Source of the DNA: Vibrio sp. NTOU-M3
GTDB taxonomy: Bacteria > Pseudomonadota > Gammaproteobacteria > Enterobacterales > Vibrionaceae
Assembly: GCF_040869035.1 (NCBI RefSeq)
Contig: NZ_CP162100.1
Span: forward strand, 1,426,001-1,490,000
DNA: 64,000 nucleotides
Reading direction: 5' to 3'
Within the stretch, counting starts at the first letter, position 1. Each line of letters starts with the position of its first letter. The position numbers were made by a program, and so were the translations under genes. Below the pieces are notes generated by a model. The model did no database searches and had not been told where the DNA came from. It saw only the letters and a program-made list of their open reading frames with translations. Positions 17,499-26,963 of this stretch are shown in pieces.

Positions 17499-18503
17499 GT
17501 GACAACAATTAAAGATGTATCTGAATATGCAGGTGTTTCTCAAGCGACCGTTTCTAGAGTCATCAATGGTACGTGCCGCGTGAACCATGACAAAAAGCTT
17601 AAAGTCGAAAAAGCGATTCAAGCGCTGGGTTATCGCCCGAATTCCATTGCGCAAGCTTTAGCTTCGAGCCGTACGGGCAGTATTGGCATCATCGTTCCTG
17701 AATTGGGTGGGCCATTTTATTCAGGAATTTTGCACAGTATTGAAGAACGTTTGCGCCGCATGGGCTACCACGTTGTGGTAACCGCAGGTTCAAATACCGA
17801 GCAAAGCCAGCGTGAATCGGTTGAGTTTTTACTAAGTCGTCGAGTGGATGCCATGATTTTGCATACACAAAGCCTTTCTGACGACTATTTGATCGACCTA
17901 GGTGAACGAGGAACTCCGGTGGTTCTGGTGAACCGGTATATCCCGGAAATAGCGCACAACTGCATCGAGATCGATAACGAATCTGGTGGCCGAATGGCAA
18001 CTGAATATTTGTTGCGAATGGGGCATCGTAACATTGCGTGCATTACCGGACCTCTGGACAGATCTGACGCTCGGGGGCGTCTACAAGGTTATCGCAAGGC
18101 TCTTGAAGATGCGGAAATCTTGTATGACGAAGCGTTGGTGTCCGAGGCCGGTTTTACTGAAGAGTCAGGGAGCAGGGCAATGCATAAATTGCTGAAACGT
18201 GAAAGCGTTTTTACAGCCGTATTTGCTTGCAATGATCACATGGCATTTGGTGCTTATGAGGTTTTAAAAGCTGAAGGTATATCAGTGCCAGATAGCATTT
18301 CACTAGTGGGTTTCGACGACATCCTGTTCGCGCGTTACCTTACACCTGCCTTAACCACCATTAACTTTCCTATTGAGCAAATGAGTGCGGAAGCTGTTCG
18401 GCTGGTGATTCAAATTCTCAATAAAAACCAACGAGATGTGAACTTCAAACTGTCACCTAATTTAGTGCCAAGAAGTTCTGTCAAGGAACTCCATACTCTA
18501 TAA
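17499..18503 (+). CDS. LacI family regulator of the beta-glucoside operon
   Basis: The regulator has an N-terminal helix-turn-helix (IKDVSEYAGVSQATVSRVIN, about residues 4-23), the hinge segment ALASSRTGSIGIIVPELG, and a sugar-binding core ending with SLVGFDDILFARYLTPALTT. I choose GTG at 17499, giving the standard MTTIKDV start with GAGG six bases upstream; ATG at 17487 is nearly as good, GTG at 17475 less so. It is the first gene of an operon with the binding protein 22 bases downstream. The inducer is probably a beta-glucoside, by context. Confidence 0.87.
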   Translation: MTTIKDVSEYAGVSQATVSRVINGTCRVNHDKKLKVEKAIQALGYRPNSIAQALASSRTGSIGIIVPELGGPFYSGILHSIEERLRRMGYHVVVTAGSNTEQSQRESVEFLLSRRVDAMILHTQSLSDDYLIDLGERGTPVVLVNRYIPEIAHNCIEIDNESGGRMATEYLLRMGHRNIACITGPLDRSDARGRLQGYRKALEDAEILYDEALVSEAGFTEESGSRAMHKLLKRESVFTAVFACNDHMAFGAYEVLKAEGISVPDSISLVGFDDILFARYLTPALTTINFPIEQMSAEAVRLVIQILNKNQRDVNFKLSPNLVPRSSVKELHTL

Positions 18504-18525
18504 AACGATAATTAAGGACAATAAC

Positions 18526-19773
18526 ATGAAACTGAAAACTTTGACGCTTGCCATGACTACTGCTTTGGGTGTTGCTGCAACGGTGAATGCGGCTGATGAA
18601 ACCAAAATTCGCTTTGATGGCTTTCCTGATTTTGATAGTAGCTTGAAAGTGCTGCTACCGGATTTCGAGAAAGAAACAGGCATCAAGGTGGATTACCTAA
18701 TGAACAACCATGGTGACCATCATACCAAGTTAACAACCAACTTGGCGACGGGCTCTGGTGCGGGTGATGTGATTGTTGTTGATGTGGAAAAAATAGGCCC
18801 ATTTGTAGCGTCGGGTGGTTTAGTCAATCTGTCTGAAAAGTATGGGGCAGATAAATACGCAGAAAGCTTTGCTGCATATGCGTGGACGCAGGGAAAAGGT
18901 GCGGATGGTGATGTCTACGGCATGCCCGTTGATTTAGGTCCTGGCGTGATGTACTACCGTACAGATGTTTTCGAAAAAGCAGGTATCAATGTCAATCAAG
19001 CGATCAAAGATTGGGACTCTTATATCGCCGCCGGTGAAAAGCTTAAACAACAAAATGTTCAGTTGATTGCTTCTGCTGCGGATGTGGCACAAGCAATCAT
19101 TTTTACCACCGTTCCTGAAGGTGAAGGTCTGTACTTCGATAAAGATGGCAATCCTGTTGTGACCTCTGAGCGCTTTGTTCATGCTTTTGAAGTGGCGAAA
19201 GAGATCCGCGACAAAGGTTTGGACGGTCGTATTCTTGCGTGGTCAAACGAATGGTATGAAGGTTTCCGTAACGGCACATTTGCGACTCAGCTTTCTGGTG
19301 CTTGGCTACTTGGTCACCTAAACAACTGGATTGCACCAGAAACAGCGGGTAGTTGGGGTGTGTCTAACCTTCCTGATGGTATTTACGGAAGCTGGGGCGG
19401 CTCATTCTTATCGATTCCTACCCAATCTAAACACCAAGATGAAGCGTGGAAGCTGATCGAATACATGACAACTAAGCGCGATATCCAACTTAAGCACTTT
19501 GAAACCATTGCCGCATTCCCTGCCAACACAACCACTTACGATGACCCAATGTTCGAAGAGAAGATCGAGTTCTTAGGTGGCCAGCAAGCGCGTTTGTTGT
19601 TTGCTGAGGTGGCGAAGAACATCAAGCCAGTAGCGCCAGCTAAAGGTGATCACGTGGCACGCTCCATCATCTTAGAAAATGCGCTGATGGAAGTGTTGGA
19701 CGAAGGCAAAGACATTAAGACTGCATTGAAAGAAGCAGAGCGCATGATTAAACGTCGTACTCGCAACTTATAA
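18526..19773 (+). CDS. ABC sugar transporter, periplasmic binding protein (family 1)
   Basis: The 415-residue solute-binding protein has a Sec signal peptide ending VNA-AD near residue 22 and the MalE-like fold, with conserved patches MPVDLGPGVMYYRTDVFEKA and LSGAWLLGHLNNW. It delivers an oligosaccharide, probably cellobiose or another beta-glucoside, to the two permeases downstream. A 7-bp hairpin in the following gap probably boosts the amount of this gene's mRNA relative to the permeases, as in mal operons. Confidence 0.88.
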   Translation: MKLKTLTLAMTTALGVAATVNAADETKIRFDGFPDFDSSLKVLLPDFEKETGIKVDYLMNNHGDHHTKLTTNLATGSGAGDVIVVDVEKIGPFVASGGLVNLSEKYGADKYAESFAAYAWTQGKGADGDVYGMPVDLGPGVMYYRTDVFEKAGINVNQAIKDWDSYIAAGEKLKQQNVQLIASAADVAQAIIFTTVPEGEGLYFDKDGNPVVTSERFVHAFEVAKEIRDKGLDGRILAWSNEWYEGFRNGTFATQLSGAWLLGHLNNWIAPETAGSWGVSNLPDGIYGSWGGSFLSIPTQSKHQDEAWKLIEYMTTKRDIQLKHFETIAAFPANTTTYDDPMFEEKIEFLGGQQARLLFAEVAKNIKPVAPAKGDHVARSIILENALMEVLDEGKDIKTALKEAERMIKRRTRNL

Positions 19774-19796
19774 GCACTCAGCTATTTGGTAAGTAG

Positions 19797-19815
19797 GGAG
19801 GGCATCACGCCCTCC
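19797..19815 (+). other. Intercistronic stem-loop after binding protein gene
   Basis: GGAGGGC at 19797-19803 pairs with GCCCTCC at 19809-19815 with loop ATCAC. There is no T tract, which suggests an mRNA-stabilising or attenuating element rather than a full terminator. Confidence 0.6.
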
Positions 19816-19833
19816 TAATAAGAGGTTGTTATT

Positions 19834-20823
19834 ATGAATCACACTGCGAGTAAGGTTACGGCAGATCCTGAGCGTAAGCGCATTTTTTCTTATTTAGATT
19901 TGAAAGCGCTTACACCGTATGGATTCCTACTGCCGTTTTTGATCATCTTTTCAGTGTTCGGAATTTTTCCGTTACTGTTTTCTATTTTTCTTTCTTTTCA
20001 TGAGTGGAACCCAGTCGAGGGGTTGGGGGCGATGGATTATGTGGGGGTCGAAAACTACCACATTGCATTGACAGACCCATGGCTGTGGCGCTCATTGAAG
20101 AACACGCTTTGGCTAGCCATTACATCGGGCGTGGCTCAGCACTTAGTTGCTTTACCTGTGGCGTACATTTTGGTGTCACTGGGAGACCGTTTTCGTCATT
20201 GGCTGACATCGGCTTACTTTCTACCGTTTATCACCTCTACGGTGGCAGCGTCGCTTATCTTCTTCAACATGTACTCGCCAAATTCGGGCATCATCAACCA
20301 AAGCTTGATGGCACTGGCAGACAGCACCTTGTTTGGTTGGGCATTCTCTTGGGTGAACGACTTCCAGCCAATCCGTTGGTTAGATGACGCGACCATGGTT
20401 AAGCCTTCCATCGCCATCATGGTGTTCTGGAAATATACCGGTTTCAACATCGTGCTTTACACCACTGGTTTGATGACGATTCCTAAAGACATCTTAGAAG
20501 CGGCACGCATGGACGGTGCAAACGCATGGCGTCGATTCTGGAGTATTTCGCTGCCAATGATTCGTCCATTCATCTTCTTTGCGGTCACCATGACCATCAT
20601 CGGTAACTTGCAGTTGTTCGAAGAACCCTTCGTTCTAACGCGCGGTACGGGTGGTACGGGTCAGTCTGGCTTAACCATCTCTATGTACCTCTACAAAGTG
20701 GGTTGGGAATGGTTAGAAATGGGTACAGCGTCAGCAATTTCATGGCTGCTCTTTACCTTGATTGCAGGCTGTACAGCGGTTCAATTCTTCTTCTTCGGTA
20801 AGAAAGGTCTAGGGGAGCAATAA
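19834..20823 (+). CDS. ABC sugar transporter permease (MalF-like)
   Basis: This 329-residue inner-membrane permease has about six helices and the EAA loop EAARMDGANAWRRFWSISLP near residue 229, which docks on the ATPase. Its partner permease starts one base after its stop. Together they form the channel of a CUT1-type carbohydrate importer fed by the upstream binding protein. Confidence 0.9.
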   Translation: MNHTASKVTADPERKRIFSYLDLKALTPYGFLLPFLIIFSVFGIFPLLFSIFLSFHEWNPVEGLGAMDYVGVENYHIALTDPWLWRSLKNTLWLAITSGVAQHLVALPVAYILVSLGDRFRHWLTSAYFLPFITSTVAASLIFFNMYSPNSGIINQSLMALADSTLFGWAFSWVNDFQPIRWLDDATMVKPSIAIMVFWKYTGFNIVLYTTGLMTIPKDILEAARMDGANAWRRFWSISLPMIRPFIFFAVTMTIIGNLQLFEEPFVLTRGTGGTGQSGLTISMYLYKVGWEWLEMGTASAISWLLFTLIAGCTAVQFFFFGKKGLGEQ

Positions 20824-20824
20824 G

Positions 20825-21709
20825 ATGCGTACTAACACTTTACCTGCGGCGCAGCGTTGGCGTCCTAGCGATCGCAGTATCGAGATCTTCACCAAAATAC
20901 TGATGGTGATGCTCGGCTCAATCCTGATTGTTTCTGCCATCATGACCGTATTTCCGTTTATTTGGTCGGCGTTGCTATCAACCCGTGATCGTACCGAAAT
21001 TTTTGGCACAGGTATCAGCTTTGCCATTGGTGATAGCTTAGCGGTTAACTACGCCAAGCTACTGGAAATCATGCCTTTCTGGCAGGCAATGTTTAACTCC
21101 ATCTACATCGCGTTCCTAGGCACTACGATTTCACTGCTGTTTTGTAGCATGGGTGGCTATGCCTTTGCGGTGTACAAGTTCAAAGGCAAAAACGTGCTGT
21201 TTGGTATGTTGGTTGGCTCGATGATGATTCCGCCAGTATTGAGCTTGATTCCTTACTTTATGATCGTGAAGTTCCTTGGCTTGCTCGATAACCACTTAGC
21301 GGTTTGGCTCCCGTTCACCACCACGCCATTTGGTATTTTCTTAATGCGTCAGCACGTGGTGGCTTCTATTCCTAAAGAGCTATTAGAAGCGGCGAAGCTC
21401 GATGGCGCGGGTGAGTTCAGAACCTACTGGAGCGTGGTGCTTCCGCTGATGAAACCAGCTCTGGCAACGCTTGCTATTGTGCAGTTCGTCTTCTTCTGGA
21501 ACATGTTTATGCAGCCGTTAGTGGTGCTAACAACCCCAGAAAATTATGTGATTACTCAGGCACTGCGAAGCGTGCAGGGCATTCCAAATACACCATGGGG
21601 AGCAGTAATGCTGGGGACAACCATTTCGATTCTCCCTCTTGTCGTGACTTATCTATTTGCATCCAAACAAATGATCAGCGGCCTGACGTCTGGCGCTGTT
21701 AAAGGTTAA
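20825..21709 (+). CDS. ABC sugar transporter permease (MalG-like)
   Basis: The 294-residue permease has about six helices and the EAA loop EAAKLDGAGEFRTYWSVVLP near residue 185. The C-terminal MISGLTSGAVKG tail is typical of MalG-type subunits. It lies between the MalF-like gene (one base away) and the GH1 gene (15 bases), so it is part of the same operon. Confidence 0.9.
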   Translation: MRTNTLPAAQRWRPSDRSIEIFTKILMVMLGSILIVSAIMTVFPFIWSALLSTRDRTEIFGTGISFAIGDSLAVNYAKLLEIMPFWQAMFNSIYIAFLGTTISLLFCSMGGYAFAVYKFKGKNVLFGMLVGSMMIPPVLSLIPYFMIVKFLGLLDNHLAVWLPFTTTPFGIFLMRQHVVASIPKELLEAAKLDGAGEFRTYWSVVLPLMKPALATLAIVQFVFFWNMFMQPLVVLTTPENYVITQALRSVQGIPNTPWGAVMLGTTISILPLVVTYLFASKQMISGLTSGAVKG

Positions 21710-21724
21710 AAGGTTTATATAACA

Positions 21725-23074
21725 ATGAATAAATTCCAACTCCCTACAGACTCCAAACTACGTAGTCCAGAATTTGTATTTGGCGTTGCCACCTCGTCTT
21801 ATCAGATTGAAGGTGGAGCGCAGCTTGGTGGACGAACGCCTTCCATTTGGGACACGTTCTGCAATCAGCCAGGAGCGGTTGATAATGCAGACAATGGCGA
21901 TGTTGCGTGTGACCATTTTCATTTATGGAAACAAGATATCAAGATGATTCAAGGGTTGGGGGTGGATGCGTATCGTTTGTCGATGGCATGGCCACGCATC
22001 ATTCCTGAAGATGGAAAAGTGAATCAAGAAGGCTTGAAGTTTTACGAACAAATCATCGATGAGTGCCATGCTCGTGGCTTGAAAGTCTTCGTAACGCTTT
22101 ACCATTGGGACCTGCCTCAATACTTAGAAGATAAAGGTGGGTGGTTAAATCGAGAAACCGCCTATAAATTTGAACAATACGCCAACGTAGTAAGTGGCTA
22201 TTTTGGTGACAAAATTGACTCATATGCGACCTTAAATGAACCATTTTGTTCTTCATATTTAGGATACCGATGGGGAATTCATGCCCCGGGTCTCAAAGGG
22301 GAACGAGAAGGATTTTTAGCCGCTCATCATCTGATGCTTGCTCATGGCTTGGCTATTCCTCACATGCGCAGAAATGCACCTAATGCGATGCATGGTTGTG
22401 TATTCAACGCCACACCCGCTTACCCGGATACTGAAGCTGATTTAGAAGCCGCAGTGTACAGCGATGCGGAGGGCTATCACTGGTTTATGGATCCGGTCCT
22501 GAAAGGGTCGTATCCGGAAATAGTGTTAAAACGGCAGGCCAATAATATGCCGGTGATACTGGAAGGTGACCTCGATATTATTCGTACCGAATTAGATTTT
22601 ATCGGCATTAACTTCTATACCCGTTGTGTGGTTCGGTTCGATGCCAATGGAGCCATAGAAGATGTTCCTCAAACGAATGCTGAGCACACATTTATTGGGT
22701 GGGAAATCTACCCACAAGCTTTGACTGACTTACTGATCCGCCTCAATGATCGTTATGACAATCTACCTCCGCTCTACATTACAGAAAATGGGGCCGCTGG
22801 CGAAGATAGCTGCATCGATGGAGAAGTAAATGATAGCCAACGTGCACAGTATTTTCAGACGCATCTTGAAGCGTTGGATAGGGCGATCAAGGCTGGTGTT
22901 AATGTGAATGGCTATTTTGCATGGAGCCTAATGGATAATTTTGAATGGGCATACGGTTATAAGCAACGCTTTGGCATCATTCATGTCGATTACCAGACCC
23001 AAACACGAACGTTAAAGCAAAGTGCGATTGCATACCGGAACATGTTGCTTGAACGCAGAGAGGAGAACCAATAA
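21725..23074 (+). CDS. GH1 beta-glucosidase
   Basis: The 449-residue glycoside hydrolase family 1 enzyme cleaves terminal beta-glucosyl residues in the cytoplasm by a retaining mechanism. The acid/base E172 is in TLNEPF and the nucleophile E353 is in YITENGAA. The N-terminal FVFGVATSSYQIEGG is the family hallmark. There is no signal peptide, so imported oligosaccharide is split inside the cell. It ends with TAATG, overlapping the ATPase gene start. Cellobiose is the likeliest substrate by context, but other beta-glucosides or beta-galactosides are possible. Confidence 0.93.
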   Translation: MNKFQLPTDSKLRSPEFVFGVATSSYQIEGGAQLGGRTPSIWDTFCNQPGAVDNADNGDVACDHFHLWKQDIKMIQGLGVDAYRLSMAWPRIIPEDGKVNQEGLKFYEQIIDECHARGLKVFVTLYHWDLPQYLEDKGGWLNRETAYKFEQYANVVSGYFGDKIDSYATLNEPFCSSYLGYRWGIHAPGLKGEREGFLAAHHLMLAHGLAIPHMRRNAPNAMHGCVFNATPAYPDTEADLEAAVYSDAEGYHWFMDPVLKGSYPEIVLKRQANNMPVILEGDLDIIRTELDFIGINFYTRCVVRFDANGAIEDVPQTNAEHTFIGWEIYPQALTDLLIRLNDRYDNLPPLYITENGAAGEDSCIDGEVNDSQRAQYFQTHLEALDRAIKAGVNVNGYFAWSLMDNFEWAYGYKQRFGIIHVDYQTQTRTLKQSAIAYRNMLLERREENQ

Positions 23075-24168
23075 TGGCAAAAGTTGAGTTCAGGAATATT
23101 AAAAAATCTTATGATGATGTTGAGGTAGTAAAGCATTTTGACTTCATTGTGCAAGATGGCGAATTCGTTGTTTTTCTTGGTCCATCAGGCTGTGGAAAGT
23201 CCACAACTCTGCGTATGCTTGCTGGCTTAGAAAGCATTACGTCTGGCGAGATCTATGTGGGCGACAATCTAATGAATAAAATTGACGCTAAAGATCGTGA
23301 TCTTGCGATGGTGTTTCAAAGTTATGCTCTGTACCCCCATATGACAGTTTACGAGAACATTGCTTTTGCATTGAAGTTAAAAGGTATGGCAAAAGACCAA
23401 ATTGATGTTGAGGTACGTAAGGCAGCAAAAATGTTGGAGCTGGATGCGCTGTTGGAACGCAAGCCGAAAGAGCTGTCTGGTGGCCAACGTCAACGTGTGG
23501 CGATGGGACGTGCGATGGTGCGTACACCAAAAGTATTTTTATTTGATGAACCATTATCCAACCTTGATGCTAAGCTGCGTGGTGTGATGCGTGAAGAGAT
23601 AAAACAACTGCACCGTGAGTTGAAAACCACCACCATCTACGTGACACACGATCAGATAGAGGCGATGACACTGGCTGATCGCATCGTGATTCTAAAAGAC
23701 GGTTATGTGGCTCAGGTGGGTACACCAACGGAAGTTTTTCAGCGTCCGGCAAATAAGTTTGTCGCGCAGTTTATTGGTAACCCGTCTATGAATATGTTGG
23801 ATGCGAAGCTGGAGGGTGAAGAAGGTGATTGGGAAGTGGAACTAGGTGATGTCCGTATACCTTTGCCGGAACGCTTCAAAGCTCATGCATCAAAAAATCT
23901 TGCTCTGCATTTTGGTGTTCGTCCGACGGACATTCACCTTCGTGCAGAACAAGTGGATCATGCTCGCGTGTTGCCAGTACCTGTTACAATTAAAGATAAA
24001 GAGCTGCTTGGTGCAAGCATTCTGCTTAAAACTGAAATTGCAGGCCAGCCTCTAATGGTGGAAACGCAAGCTGCAGAAGTGGATGTGACATCACTGACGT
24101 TATACCTAGATTTAGATGCAATTCATCTGTTTGATGCGTTGAGTGAAAATTCACTTGCCACTTTTTAA
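23074..24168 (+). CDS. ABC sugar transporter ATPase (MalK/MsmX-like)
   Basis: The 364-residue ATPase has Walker A GPSGCGKST at residues 36-44, signature ELSGGQRQRVAMGRA, Walker B VFLFDEPLSNLDAKLR, and a C-terminal TOBE regulatory domain from about residue 235. It energises the MalF/MalG-like permeases. Coupled by one-base overlap to the GH1 gene, it ends the transport operon. Confidence 0.92.
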   Translation: MAKVEFRNIKKSYDDVEVVKHFDFIVQDGEFVVFLGPSGCGKSTTLRMLAGLESITSGEIYVGDNLMNKIDAKDRDLAMVFQSYALYPHMTVYENIAFALKLKGMAKDQIDVEVRKAAKMLELDALLERKPKELSGGQRQRVAMGRAMVRTPKVFLFDEPLSNLDAKLRGVMREEIKQLHRELKTTTIYVTHDQIEAMTLADRIVILKDGYVAQVGTPTEVFQRPANKFVAQFIGNPSMNMLDAKLEGEEGDWEVELGDVRIPLPERFKAHASKNLALHFGVRPTDIHLRAEQVDHARVLPVPVTIKDKELLGASILLKTEIAGQPLMVETQAAEVDVTSLTLYLDLDAIHLFDALSENSLATF

Positions 24169-24183
24169 TTGAGAGATATCAAA

Positions 24184-24207
24184 GCCAGTACGTACTTGCG
24201 TACTGGC
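24184..24207 (+). terminator. Hairpin after the beta-glucoside operon
   Basis: A 9-bp stem (GCCAGTACG at 24184-24192 with CGTACTGGC at 24199-24207) lies 15 bases after the ATPase stop. The T tract is weak, so termination may be partial. Confidence 0.5.
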
Positions 24208-24298
24208 GAATCATTTACGTCTCATTTCTTTGCAATGTGCATTGCTGTATTTGTTCTAGTTAAATATATTTCTGTCACTAGCTTGTATATCGGTCATT

Positions 24299-25312
24299 AT
24301 GAAAAAGAAAAAACGCTCTCCCTCTATTTATGATGTGGCTAAACTCGCTGGTGTTTCTCCGAGTACGGTTTCTCGCTTTCTTAATCGCACAACATTTATT
24401 TCAGAAGAGAAAACAGTGGCGATAGAGGAAGCGATCAAAGCGCTCGACTACAAGCCCAACTACCACATGAATCAGGGCACGAACACACGTTCGATGACCA
24501 TTGGCGTATTGGTACAAAACCCAGAAAGTCCTCATACAAGCCGCATCTTGAATGACATGGAAAAGGTGTTGAATGAGCAAGGTTATGCGTTGGTTATTGC
24601 AACCGGACATTGGAAAAATAAGCTGGAGTCTCATGCTCTGGAGTATCTAAAGAAAAGCAATGTCGATGGCGTCATCATTGTGACGGGCAGTCTAACTGAA
24701 AAGCAGATCCTAGATTACGCGATGAAAATTCCTGTAGTTGCCGTTGGTTATGATGTCATAGCTGAACAAGTCCGCTGCATCAACGTAGATAACGTGCTTG
24801 GTGGTTATATGGCAACGTTACATTTACTCCAGCAAGGGCATCTTAATATTGCTCATATTAAAGGATTATTGAACCAGCCGGATGCGGTTGCGAGATTTGT
24901 CGGCTACAAAAAAGCGTTACAAGAAGCGGGAATTAAGGTTCAACCCCAACTCATTAAGCAGGGTGATTTCAGCAGTGAGTGTGGCTATGAGTTAACAAAA
25001 AACCTGATTGATTCTAAAAAGCATTTCAGTGCAATTTTTGCCGCCAATGATCAAACAGCTTACGGTGCAATCAAAGCACTTCATGATCATGGGTATCGCG
25101 TTCCTGAAGATATTTCTGTGATCGGGTTTGATGACCTTCCTGTTTCCTGCTATTTCACCCCCGCACTGACTACAATGCGCCAGCCTGTAGAAGAAGTTGG
25201 CCGTGTTTGTGCTGAATCCATTCTTAACCTACTGAGCGGCGCGCAGCATAATGCTAAGCTTCCACCTATTGAGCTTATCGTTCGACAGTCTACTAAATCC
25301 ATTTATCGTTAG
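24299..25312 (+). CDS. LacI family regulator, second at the beta-glucoside locus
   Basis: The 337-residue regulator has a helix-turn-helix at about residues 9-28 (YDVAKLAGVSPSTVSRFLN), a basic N-terminus (MKKKKRSPS), and a sugar-binding core with SVIGFDDLPVSCYFTPALTT. It lies in its own transcription unit between the operon's hairpin and a strong terminator. It differs clearly from the first regulator at 17.5 kb, so the two probably sense different ligands or act on different promoters. The target is not visible here. Confidence 0.87.
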   Translation: MKKKKRSPSIYDVAKLAGVSPSTVSRFLNRTTFISEEKTVAIEEAIKALDYKPNYHMNQGTNTRSMTIGVLVQNPESPHTSRILNDMEKVLNEQGYALVIATGHWKNKLESHALEYLKKSNVDGVIIVTGSLTEKQILDYAMKIPVVAVGYDVIAEQVRCINVDNVLGGYMATLHLLQQGHLNIAHIKGLLNQPDAVARFVGYKKALQEAGIKVQPQLIKQGDFSSECGYELTKNLIDSKKHFSAIFAANDQTAYGAIKALHDHGYRVPEDISVIGFDDLPVSCYFTPALTTMRQPVEEVGRVCAESILNLLSGAQHNAKLPPIELIVRQSTKSIYR

Positions 25313-25336
25313 AGTGCTTGAAGGCTGTTAAAAATA

Positions 25337-25376
25337 AATTCAGCAATCCTCAAATTGCAATGAGGATTGCTGAATT
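25337..25376. terminator. Bidirectional terminator between LacI gene and metA
   Basis: A perfect 16-bp stem (25337-25352 with 25361-25376; inner CAGCAATCCTCA/TGAGGATTGCTG), loop AATTGCAA, is flanked by A/T runs between convergent genes. Confidence 0.88.
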
Positions 25377-25393
25377 AAAAGAAGGTTTATGAA

Positions 25394-26335
25394 TTAGTCG
25401 TCTTTAGTGAAATTTGCTTCACTGAAATGATCGAGATCGTAAGGTGTTTGCTGGTAAACACAGTAGTTGAGCCAATTCGCAAATAACAAATGACCATGAC
25501 TACGCCAACTTGCATTTGGTTTGTTGTCCGGGTTGTTGTTTGGATAGTAGTTGACCGGAATTGCCGGTTCCATCCCTTCACCTAAATCACGAATGTACTC
25601 ATTGTGCAGCGTGTGGGAGTCGTATTCGGGGTGACCCGTTACAAAGACATTACGCTTGTCTTTTGTTGAGGCGAGATATACGCCAGCTACGTCTGAAGTT
25701 GCAAGAATATCGAGATCCGTATGTTCTTCTAAATACTCATGAGAAAAATCAGCATAGCGCGAATGAGGCGCTAAAAACGTATCATCAAATCCACGTAAGA
25801 TGGGATGGTAAGGGTGATGGATTTCATGATGGTATACGCCGGACAATTTTTCTTTACGAGTACGTTTAGGCAAGTCGTACAATAACTTTAATCCCGCCTG
25901 AGCGGCCCAACATACGTAAAGGGTTGAAGTTACATGGTCTTTGGCCCAGTTCATGATGGTTTTAAGGTGGTCCCAATAAATCACATCCTCAAACTGCACT
26001 AAACCCAATGGTGCTCCTGTAATAATGAGACCATCGAAATTACGTCCTTTTACCATCTCAAATTGGCGATAGAAGTTGTCCAAATGTTCTGTCGGTGTGT
26101 TTTTACTCGGACGGTTATCAATCCGCAGTAGTTCAATATCGACTTGCAGCGGACTATTAGAAAGTAGACGTAAGAATTGCGTTTCCGTTTCAATTTTCTT
26201 CGGCATAAGATTTAAGATCAAAACCTTAAGCGGTCGAATTTCCTGTGTAGAGGCACGAGATTCGGGCATTACGAAAATATTTTCCTCTCGTAATACATCA
26301 GAAGCAGGTAATTGATCGGGGATCTTAATAGGCAC
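25394..26335 (-). CDS. metA: Homoserine O-succinyltransferase
   Basis: The 313-residue enzyme acylates homoserine at the start of methionine biosynthesis. The nucleophile C142 lies in [10 protein letters not shown], and H235 and E237 are in VTGHPEYD, matching the E. coli MetA catalytic triad numbering. Acyl choice (succinyl rather than acetyl) is inferred from overall likeness to enterobacterial MetA. Two tandem MetJ boxes lie just upstream, so repression by MetJ with S-adenosylmethionine is expected. Confidence 0.95.
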   Translation of the reverse strand: MPIKIPDQLPASDVLREENIFVMPESRASTQEIRPLKVLILNLMPKKIETETQFLRLLSNSPLQVDIELLRIDNRPSKNTPTEHLDNFYRQFEMVKGRNFDGLIITGAPLGLVQFEDVIYWDHLKTIMNWAKDHVTSTLYVCWAAQAGLKLLYDLPKRTRKEKLSGVYHHEIHHPYHPILRGFDDTFLAPHSRYADFSHEYLEEHTDLDILATSDVAGVYLASTKDKRNVFVTGHPEYDSHTLHNEYIRDLGEGMEPAIPVNYYPNNNPDNKPNASWRSHGHLLFANWLNYCVYQQTPYDLDHFSEANFTKDD

Positions 26336-26356
26336 AGCTTTCTCCCTAAGCTTTAT

Positions 26357-26372
26357 GGACGTCTATACATCC
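26357..26372 (-). promoter_or_regulatory. Tandem MetJ boxes upstream of metA
   Basis: On the minus strand two adjacent 8-mers read GGATGTAT and AGACGTCC, close to the MetJ consensus AGACGTCT in tandem, 22 bases upstream of the metA start. Confidence 0.8.
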
Positions 26373-26461
26373 AAACTTAACTCAATCAGAGTGAGATGTC
26401 GATAGCATATTTTTTCGATTTTAAGGTAATATCCGTTCTTTATTCTTAGCGACTATTTTTT

Positions 26462-26896
26462 ATGGCGCAGACACTGACACTTATCCGTGGTCTACCAGGC
26501 TCGGGGAAAAGCACGCTAGCGCAAACGCTTGATGCACAGCATTTTGAAGCGGATATGTACTTTGTGGACGAGCAAGGTACATATCGGTTTGATGCGAACT
26601 GTTTACCGCAAGCTCATGCTTGGTGTTTGACGATGACGGAAAAGGCCCTGCATCAAGGGCAGAGCGTCGTTGTTTCGAATACGTTTGTCCGGTTGTGGGA
26701 GATGGAGTCTTACATTCACTTGTCCCGACAGTTGGGTATCAAATTAAAGGTTGTGGAATGTACAGGAAGCTACCCTAACGTACATGGTGTACCTCAATGT
26801 ACGATAGATAAAATGCGTAGACGCTGGCAACATTGGCCAGCGAGTTCAAATAGCAAGGGCATGATGCGTTCGCAAACGATAGAGCAAATGATTTAA
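26462..26896 (+). CDS. Small P-loop kinase-like ATPase
   Basis: The 144-residue protein is built around a Walker A motif GLPGSGKST (residues 10-18) and resembles the single-domain AAA/polynucleotide-kinase-like group related to N4BP2. DMYF and VVVSNTFVRLWEM lie where that group has acceptor-binding and Walker B-like segments. The acceptor (nucleic acid 5'-OH, small molecule or protein) is unknown. It is transcribed divergently from metA but has no evident methionine role. Confidence 0.72.
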   Translation: MAQTLTLIRGLPGSGKSTLAQTLDAQHFEADMYFVDEQGTYRFDANCLPQAHAWCLTMTEKALHQGQSVVVSNTFVRLWEMESYIHLSRQLGIKLKVVECTGSYPNVHGVPQCTIDKMRRRWQHWPASSNSKGMMRSQTIEQMI

Positions 26897-26935
26897 GCGT
26901 CAGATCGTTTGGCGTCGTTGGTAGTGTGCTCAGTT

Positions 26936-26949
26936 GGGGCTTACGCCCC
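26936..26949. terminator. Short hairpin between kinase-like gene and asrC
   Basis: GGGGC at 26936-26940 pairs with GCCCC at 26945-26949 around TTAC, flanked by TT/AA, between convergent genes. The stem is short, so this is a moderate call. Confidence 0.5.
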
Positions 26950-26963
26950 TAACTATCCGAGTT

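Noticed and set aside
24232..24245. GCAATGTGCATTGC as operator of the second LacI gene
   Set aside because: It is a neat short palindrome but lacks the central CG and AAnCGnTT pattern of LacI-family sites; chance is likely enough.
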